From Kazachstania africana CBS 2517 (lineage: Eukaryota > Ascomycota > Saccharomycetes > Saccharomycetales > Saccharomycetaceae), in assembly GCF_000304475.1 (NCBI RefSeq), contig NC_018947.1, positions 310,001-374,000 of the forward strand: a DNA stretch of 64,000 nucleotides. The letters run 5' to 3'. The position numbers and the translations under genes are program-made. The stretch's first letter is position 1. Each line of letters begins with the position of its first letter. Under the pieces are notes generated by a model. The model was not told where the DNA came from, searched no databases, and was given only the letters and a program-made list of their open reading frames with translations. Below, piece after piece: positions 57,458 through 64,000 of the stretch.

Positions 57458-57845
57458 CCTTCCTTCGGTGATGAATAATTATCACTAATGTATGTTACAG
57501 GGTGCGGTTAATCAGATAATCTTCTTACGTTGATTATGTTCTTTTTAGTATTACCTTAGGAAAATGTAGCCTTGCTCTTTCGTCGGGGGGGGGGGGGGGT
57601 GCTCCTCCTGGTATCTTGGAAGTAAATATTATTCGCAATTAGCTATCAATCGTCCCGTTTCTAACAATAGGTACTCCTTACTATCGTATGGTTAAGTGCT
57701 GTGTCTGCTTCCTTGTCCGTAGCAGCTGTTGCTTTATTGAGTTTTGGTTTCTCCTTGTGTTTTGTTAACAGATCAACTTGGTGACCTTGATTATTTTTTC
57801 CTCTCTGACAGAGTAACAAATTGGTGATACAAAATCTCAGCAAGC
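57458..57845. promoter_or_regulatory. CDD1-ERF2 divergent promoter with a G15 homopolymer
   Basis: The 388-base interval has an uninterrupted run of fifteen G on the plus strand at 57585-57599, very rare in an AT-rich yeast genome. Nothing else stands out. A minus-strand frame near 57661-57979 overlaps ERF2 and is a shadow. Confidence 0.7.
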
Positions 57846-58931
57846 ATGAGGATCCACAGGAGGTACACGGTGCATTCAGATCCACTGGCCAATGGTGTGA
57901 CTCCAGGTAGTACGAAAATCGGCTGGTTCAAGCTGTTTTTCAGATGGGTTGTGACGATTGATGGAGATGAAGAGATCAATGAAGGAAAAGGCTACATTTC
58001 ACTTCCTCAGGTAACAAATTATATCTTTTTCCTTGGAGGTAGATTTAGAACGCTCAAGAATAAGAATCAATTGCCAAATTTCGTTCTTTTCGCAATATTA
58101 ATACCATTAGTACTTTTCTCCATTTTTGAAACAAATCAAATCTGGAGGAAAGGGTACGGTTACAAATCACTAGTGGTATTATACTACTATTTCAACGTCG
58201 CTTGTTTAAGTTCCTTTATCACCACAGCGACCATGGACCCTGGTTGTCTACCAAGAAATATACATTTGAGTCAGGTGAACGACGGTAAATATCAAATCCC
58301 ACAAGAGTACTATAATCTAATTAATTTACCCATTACCAGAGGAAATCCCAACGGTGATAGTATTTTGATGAAGTATTGTCGAACTTGCAGGATATGGAGG
58401 CCTCCAAGAGCGTCCCATTGTTCAATCTGTGAAGCTTGCGTCATGACGCATGATCACCATTGCATTTGGATAAATAATTGTGTGGGACAAAGAAATTACA
58501 GATATTTTGTTACATTTCTAATTAGTGGTACATTAGCTTCTATTTTTCTACTTGCTAATTGTGCTATACATCTTGCAAGGCGCCGAAGATCTATTTCAGA
58601 TATGCCAATACCTATAACGATAACACTCATCATATACGCATCTTTGGCAATATGGTATCCATTAATCTTACTCGCGTATCATGTGTTCATGACAGGCACA
58701 CAACAGACGACAAGAGAATATCTTAAAAATAGTTCAACTAGTAATAGAAGAAATCCAATTTTCCAGAAGATCACCAGAAATAAGGGCAACATTTACGACA
58801 CACACTCCTTTATGGGAAACATGGTATCTCTGGTATGTCAGAGGAGAGGACTCAACTTGATGGACCCACGAGAATATCACGATTCAGGTGACTGGAGGTT
58901 CATTAACTTCGAGAAACATAACCAATCATAG
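57846..58931 (+). CDS. ERF2: DHHC palmitoyltransferase Erf2 (Ras)
   Basis: Erf2 with Erf4 palmitoylates Ras2 and other ER/plasma-membrane proteins. Two N-terminal membrane segments (about 78-95 and 108-128) precede a DPG motif (131-133), the cysteine-rich domain [20 protein letters not shown], and the catalytic DHHC at residues 203-206; two further membrane segments follow (about 222-243 and 252-275). Length 361 compares with 359 in yeast. The gene sits between CDD1 and a UPS-type gene. Confidence 0.97.
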   Translation: MRIHRRYTVHSDPLANGVTPGSTKIGWFKLFFRWVVTIDGDEEINEGKGYISLPQVTNYIFFLGGRFRTLKNKNQLPNFVLFAILIPLVLFSIFETNQIWRKGYGYKSLVVLYYYFNVACLSSFITTATMDPGCLPRNIHLSQVNDGKYQIPQEYYNLINLPITRGNPNGDSILMKYCRTCRIWRPPRASHCSICEACVMTHDHHCIWINNCVGQRNYRYFVTFLISGTLASIFLLANCAIHLARRRRSISDMPIPITITLIIYASLAIWYPLILLAYHVFMTGTQQTTREYLKNSSTSNRRNPIFQKITRNKGNIYDTHSFMGNMVSLVCQRRGLNLMDPREYHDSGDWRFINFEKHNQS

Positions 58932-59117
58932 TTGAATTAAACATTCACTATTAACTTTTTTTTGTTTCGAGGATTTTATTATATCTTTGAGGGAAATTAT
59001 CTATACGCGCTCCGAGAGCTTATGAGATTTGAATACACAAGAGTTTGATTCTAGTAAACATAACGTAAAAACTGTTGTGCTGTCGTTTGTCGGTACGTAC
59101 GATCTCCTATTACAGGT

Positions 59118-59666
59118 ATGAAACTCTTTAATAATAGTTACGAACTAGATTATCCGTGGAATCAAGTGACAGCAGCAAATTGGAACAAGTATCCAAATGA
59201 AGTTTCCACACACGTAGTTGCTGTCGATGTTTTGAGAAGAGAAGTTAAGGACAGTGGGAACGTATTGGTCACTGAAAGACTGATAACTGTGCAACAAAAT
59301 ATCCCTCGGTGGTTAATCTTTCTATTGGGGAGTACGCAAAATGTTAGTTATGTGAGGGAGGTTTCAACGGTAAATCTTCAAGATAAGACATTGACTTTGA
59401 AATCGTGCAATTTAAATTATGTGAACTTGTTAAAAGTCTTTGAGACGGTCCAGTATACCCCCCATCCGAAGGATCCATTGGACAGGACTCTTTTTAAACA
59501 GGAAGCACAGATAAGTGCATGTACCGGTTGTAATGTAAGCAAAAAGCTAACGAACACAATGGAAGATTGGTCAATCAAAAGATTTTGTGATAATGCAAAG
59601 AAAGGCAAAATCGGGTTCAATTCTGTTTTAAGACTCTCTAATGAAGAAACTAGTAATTATAAGTAA
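59118..59666 (+). CDS. UPS2: PRELI-domain lipid transfer protein Ups2/Ups3, C-terminally short
   Basis: Ups2 with Mdm35 carries phosphatidylserine in the mitochondrial intermembrane space, feeding phosphatidylethanolamine synthesis. The PRELI/MSF1 domain fills the protein: MKLFNNSYELDYPWNQVTAANW at the start, STHVVAVDVLRRE, LVTERLITVQQN, and MEDWSIKRFCDNAKKGKIGF near the end. The wording is closer to Ups2 (YLR168C) than to Ups3 (YDR185C), and RPS31 (YLR167W) next door supports Ups2. The protein stops at 182 residues soon after the domain, as Ups3 does (179), while yeast Ups2 has 230. Only 111 bases separate it from the convergent RPS31, so no hidden extension is possible. Confidence 0.9.
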   Translation: MKLFNNSYELDYPWNQVTAANWNKYPNEVSTHVVAVDVLRREVKDSGNVLVTERLITVQQNIPRWLIFLLGSTQNVSYVREVSTVNLQDKTLTLKSCNLNYVNLLKVFETVQYTPHPKDPLDRTLFKQEAQISACTGCNVSKKLTNTMEDWSIKRFCDNAKKGKIGFNSVLRLSNEETSNYK

Positions 59667-59777
59667 CCATACAAGCATTTATATGTACATATATTCTAAT
59701 CGCATGCAAAGTAAAAAAAAAATTGTAAAACAGGACTAAAACTTAAAAGATATATAAATTAATATATCACATTATAT

Positions 59778-61078
<1,301 letters not shown>

Positions 61079-63661
61079 ATGAATTCTCTGTACGATTTAG
61101 ATCCAAAATGGCAGCGATTACTCAATTTAAATAATTTCTTAGGTGGATTGACCGTCAATGAATTTGTGGAAGAATTGAGTAATGATCATTCCCTGAGAAT
61201 TGAAAGGCCTTTCAGTGACGAGAACGTAGTTTCCACCAATACGTGGCAAAATTTGGATTCGAAGCCTTACATTAGAACATTTGAATCCACATTAAAGCAA
61301 TTGAAACATTTAAATGAAGAATCAATAAATAAAAAATCACAACTGTCAAACCAGGTCGCTATACAAGAGTTAGAACATTCTGAAAGTGTCTTGAAGCTAT
61401 CAAAGGATCTAAATACTATGATATCACAGTTTAACGTCCTGGATGAGCAATTAACTAATGTCAATCAAGTGGTCTCACCCCTAGGTGACAAATTAGAATC
61501 TGCAATTAAGAGAAAGAAAAATTATATTAAATCAGTGGAATTAATATCACAATATAATGAATTTCTAATAAATGGTCAATCTAAATATATAGACGATCTG
61601 AGAACTTCAAATATTTGGTCCAATAATCTAAAAGCTGTCAATTTGACCAAAAATTTATTGATACTTTCAACAAAATTAGAGACAAATCTAATCCCAAAGA
61701 CATTGGAAATTTCAAGCTCGATTCAAAAATATTCAGAAATGCTGGAATTAGATTTATTAGATCAGTTCAATAAAGCTTATCAAAATAATAATTTTAACCA
61801 ATTGAACGAAATCGCTTTAATCTTAGATCATTATAATAATGGTGTGAATGTTATCCAGAGTTTTATCAATCAACATTCATATTTCATTGATTCAAATCAG
61901 GTAGAACTAGATGAAAGATCAAATAATCTGATATTTACTGATGAAGATTTCAAAGCAAACATGAATAATCCACTTTCGCATACTTTCAAATTCGAAGAAT
62001 CATTTATCGCTATACTGAACGACATTGAACTTGTCATTAAGAATGAGTCCAAAATTGTTAAGAAAGTTTTTGAAGAAAGATCTTCGTATGTTATTCAATT
62101 GTTTATTCAAAGAATATTTGTACAAAAGATTGAACTAAAAGTTGATTCATATTTGAATAATGCATTGGCTTTAACAAATCTAGCGTATGTCAGAACATTG
62201 CATGGACTTTATCAATTGATTGGTAAGTTCGTGAGAAACTTGGCCGATTTTTTCCAGGCATTAGAAGAAAATAATAGTAGTAAGAATAATATCCTAATTA
62301 CTACCTTAGAACAATGTTTTTCAGATTTATTTTCAAAGTACCTTTATGATAGATCATCTTATTTTGATATAGAAAAAAGAAATTTGGAGACTACACTAAT
62401 TGATTTAACTTCCAGGTTTATTATTAAACATAATAATGAGTTGAAGCCAAAATTATTATCAAACAAATTTAACCAAAATGTTGAAAAATATATAAATGAT
62501 GATTTCAATTTTATAAAAAAGGGTTATAAATCATCTGGTAACGTATCAAATGTAACAGCGTCGTCCAGAAAGAGATTGTTACGATTTAACACTTACTTGA
62601 AAAATCAATTGGACAATCTAGATCATGCAGTGAACCGCTCTAATTCAGTTTTGATTAACAATGAACATTCCAATTCTAATGAATTTGATACTTCAATCAG
62701 CTACAATAATAAGACGGACGCTGATGATGAACAAGATTTCAATATAAATAATGTCGACGAAATGCTGAAGTGTGTTATAGAATCCATTGCCAGAGTCATG
62801 GAAATAATTCCAAAAAATGCATTTGATTATAGTCTGGAACTATTGGAAGTCATGATAATGGGAATTATTAACAACTACATTGAAGTTGCATTGGAAGTTG
62901 CATATTATAGAGCTAAGAGTAATCACCATAGCAATACTATCGCCAATGATAATGATGTATTGAGTCTATCATTTTTAAAATATATTACTAAAAGTACAGA
63001 AATGCTCGGGTTAGTATCCACTTCGATAAAATCAATTTTTATGCCACTCTTGAATAATTCACCCAATGTCAAGCTAGCTTTAATTGAATTAACAAATAAT
63101 AGCATCAAAAAATCTGAAATTTTAATTAATATTATTTTGAATGAAACCACATCCATATATTCCAACAAATTTGCACTTTCTTTGTCAAAACAAAAGAAGA
63201 AAGATTTCACTCCCAAATCTCAAGATCAATTAGATCAAGACACGTTACCGGCTATCGAAATTGTTAATTGTCTAAATTCCTTATATTCACAGTGCAAACA
63301 TAATTTGAAAAATGGAAATTTGGAAACATTCCTGAATTCTGTTGGGGAAGATCTCTTCAATTTATTATTGAATCATTATAGTAAGTTCCAAGTAAGCTCA
63401 ATTGGTGGTATTATTGTAACGAAGGATATTATTGGTATACAGAATGTGATAGAAACTTGGGGATTCGAAAATTTAATGGAGAAATTTGCCACTTTGAGAG
63501 AATTAGCAAACTTATACACCGTTCAACCTGATTTGTTGGATTCACTTACAAAAGAGGGACGACTTGCAGATTTTAATAGAGATATTATTAGAAACTATAT
63601 CTCTAATAGAGAAGATTTTAATCATGAAAATTTCATTTCCAGCATGAAGAAACGGTTCTAA
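61079..63661 (+). CDS. SEC10: exocyst subunit Sec10
   Basis: Sec10 is a helical rod subunit of the exocyst, which tethers secretory vesicles at bud sites; it contacts Sec15 and vesicle-bound partners. The N-terminus MNSLYDLDPKWQRLLNLNNF and LGGLTVNEFVEELS, the central NQVVSPLGDKLESAIKRKKNYI-like coiled segment (about residue 125), and the C-terminal SIGGIIVTKDIIG and TVQPDLLDSLTKEGRLADF match yeast Sec10 (871 residues; 860 here). An Asn/Ser-rich insertion covers about residues 490-560. The start is ATG. It converges with the SDH4-type gene, with stops 34 bases apart; PUS5, between them in S. cerevisiae, is missing. Confidence 0.97.
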   Translation: MNSLYDLDPKWQRLLNLNNFLGGLTVNEFVEELSNDHSLRIERPFSDENVVSTNTWQNLDSKPYIRTFESTLKQLKHLNEESINKKSQLSNQVAIQELEHSESVLKLSKDLNTMISQFNVLDEQLTNVNQVVSPLGDKLESAIKRKKNYIKSVELISQYNEFLINGQSKYIDDLRTSNIWSNNLKAVNLTKNLLILSTKLETNLIPKTLEISSSIQKYSEMLELDLLDQFNKAYQNNNFNQLNEIALILDHYNNGVNVIQSFINQHSYFIDSNQVELDERSNNLIFTDEDFKANMNNPLSHTFKFEESFIAILNDIELVIKNESKIVKKVFEERSSYVIQLFIQRIFVQKIELKVDSYLNNALALTNLAYVRTLHGLYQLIGKFVRNLADFFQALEENNSSKNNILITTLEQCFSDLFSKYLYDRSSYFDIEKRNLETTLIDLTSRFIIKHNNELKPKLLSNKFNQNVEKYINDDFNFIKKGYKSSGNVSNVTASSRKRLLRFNTYLKNQLDNLDHAVNRSNSVLINNEHSNSNEFDTSISYNNKTDADDEQDFNINNVDEMLKCVIESIARVMEIIPKNAFDYSLELLEVMIMGIINNYIEVALEVAYYRAKSNHHSNTIANDNDVLSLSFLKYITKSTEMLGLVSTSIKSIFMPLLNNSPNVKLALIELTNNSIKKSEILINIILNETTSIYSNKFALSLSKQKKKDFTPKSQDQLDQDTLPAIEIVNCLNSLYSQCKHNLKNGNLETFLNSVGEDLFNLLLNHYSKFQVSSIGGIIVTKDIIGIQNVIETWGFENLMEKFATLRELANLYTVQPDLLDSLTKEGRLADFNRDIIRNYISNREDFNHENFISSMKKRF

Positions 63662-63695
63662 ATAAATTATTATATAATGTAATACTACAAATAAT

Positions 63696-64000
63696 TCAAT
63701 CATGCCAAAATTGCTTGACTACAGTACTGATCCCGCCATCTTCAACTTCTATCTTGTAGATACCAACTCCAGATAAGAGTGTGCCGACTGTTAATAAATA
63801 CATGAAATAATTATGTATCCTACCGTACACTCTTTTTGATACATAGTCGATGATACAAGACTGAAATCCAATATGACAATGACCTACAAGCATAGCACCC
63901 AATAAAGTGTCTGTTATTGTATGTATTGTACCCACTGTAATGAATGGCAGGACAATTAGTGGAACAAGTGTCATTGAAATGATTCTTTCTAGGTCCCAAT
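63696..64000 (-). CDS. SDH4: succinate dehydrogenase membrane anchor Sdh4/Shh4, 5' part beyond the window
   Basis: Only the C-terminal 100 residues are in the window; the frame stays open to the right edge and continues upstream as WDLERIIS before the first internal Met. Complex II anchor features are present: three membrane segments and GHCHIGFQSCIIDYV, whose DY pair is the ubiquinone-site motif and whose Cys aligns with the unusual yeast Sdh4 cysteine in place of a heme histidine. The C-terminus GIYKIEVEDGGISTVVKQFW matches the family. Both SDH4 (YDR178W) and SHH4 (YLR164W) fit the position, since this ancestral locus gave both; linkage to SEC10 (YLR166C) points to SHH4. Confidence 0.88.
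   Translation of the reverse strand, partial: WDLERIISMTLVPLIVLPFITVGTIHTITDTLLGAMLVGHCHIGFQSCIIDYVSKRVYGRIHNYFMYLLTVGTLLSGVGIYKIEVEDGGISTVVKQFWHD

Overview
The window is nuclear DNA from a budding yeast of the family Saccharomycetaceae. Genes are compact and almost all intronless, the sequence is AT-rich, CTG reads sensibly as leucine, and nearly every protein aligns along its length with a Saccharomyces cerevisiae protein. It is not S. cerevisiae, since the proteins are clearly diverged. I cannot name the genus from the sequence. All family assignments come from reading the translations and from memory of yeast proteins and gene order; no database search was run.

Layout. (A) 0.4-9.4 kb follows the S. 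cerevisiae YDL204W-YDL197C order: reticulon, ACK1, MRPL11, MGT1, a YDL199C-type transporter, GGC1 and an ASF2/SIR4-position coiled-coil gene. (B) 10.1-26 kb follows YLR219W-YLR228C: MSC3, RSA3, UTP13, IFH1, an F-box gene, BUR2, ADY4 and ECM22. (C) 27.4-29.7 kb holds an intron-containing tRNA-Ile(UAU) and MSS4 (YDR208W). (D) 31-49.9 kb follows YLR233C-YLR243W: EST1, TOP3, two tandem THI7-type transporters, LIP2, VPS34, CSC1, ARV1 and GPN3, with RAV2 (YDR202C) inserted. (E) 50-55.5 kb holds RVB1, SLY1 and CCT6 (YDR190C-YDR188W). (F) 55.7-58.9 kb returns to YLR244C-YLR246W: MAP1, CDD1, ERF2. (G) 59.1-64 kb is UPS2, RPS31, SEC10 and the C-terminal part of SDH4/SHH4, cut by the window end.

The mixture of chromosome XII-like, left-arm IV-like and right-arm IV-like genes, all with orientations that fit one line, is the double-conserved synteny expected around a region duplicated in the yeast whole-genome duplication. 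Genes such as CDC42, UME6, COQ4 and TRM8 are absent from their expected places, so the best inference is a post-duplication species whose other copy of the region carries them. Most single-copy genes match the YDL/YLR track (about 24) rather than the YDR track (about 5), so many gene losses appear shared with S. cerevisiae.

The genes are mostly housekeeping: ribosome biogenesis and its control (RSA3, UTP13, IFH1, RPS31, MRPL11), membrane traffic (VPS34, SLY1, SEC10, ERF2), lipids and sterols (MSS4, ECM22, ARV1, UPS2), mitochondria (GGC1, LIP2, ACK1, SDH4) and genome maintenance (MGT1, EST1, TOP3). I see no mobile element, CRISPR array, virus or new multigene system. The most notable signals are an 818-bp identical tract shared by the tandem THI7 genes, a perfect 21-bp minisatellite in the rapidly evolving ASF2/SIR4-position gene, five TCGTTTA sites upstream of ECM22, a G15 run between CDD1 and ERF2, an altered PCHR motif in MGT1 and a C-terminally short UPS2. 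Several long open frames begin with GTG or TTG; I moved those starts to the first plausible ATG.
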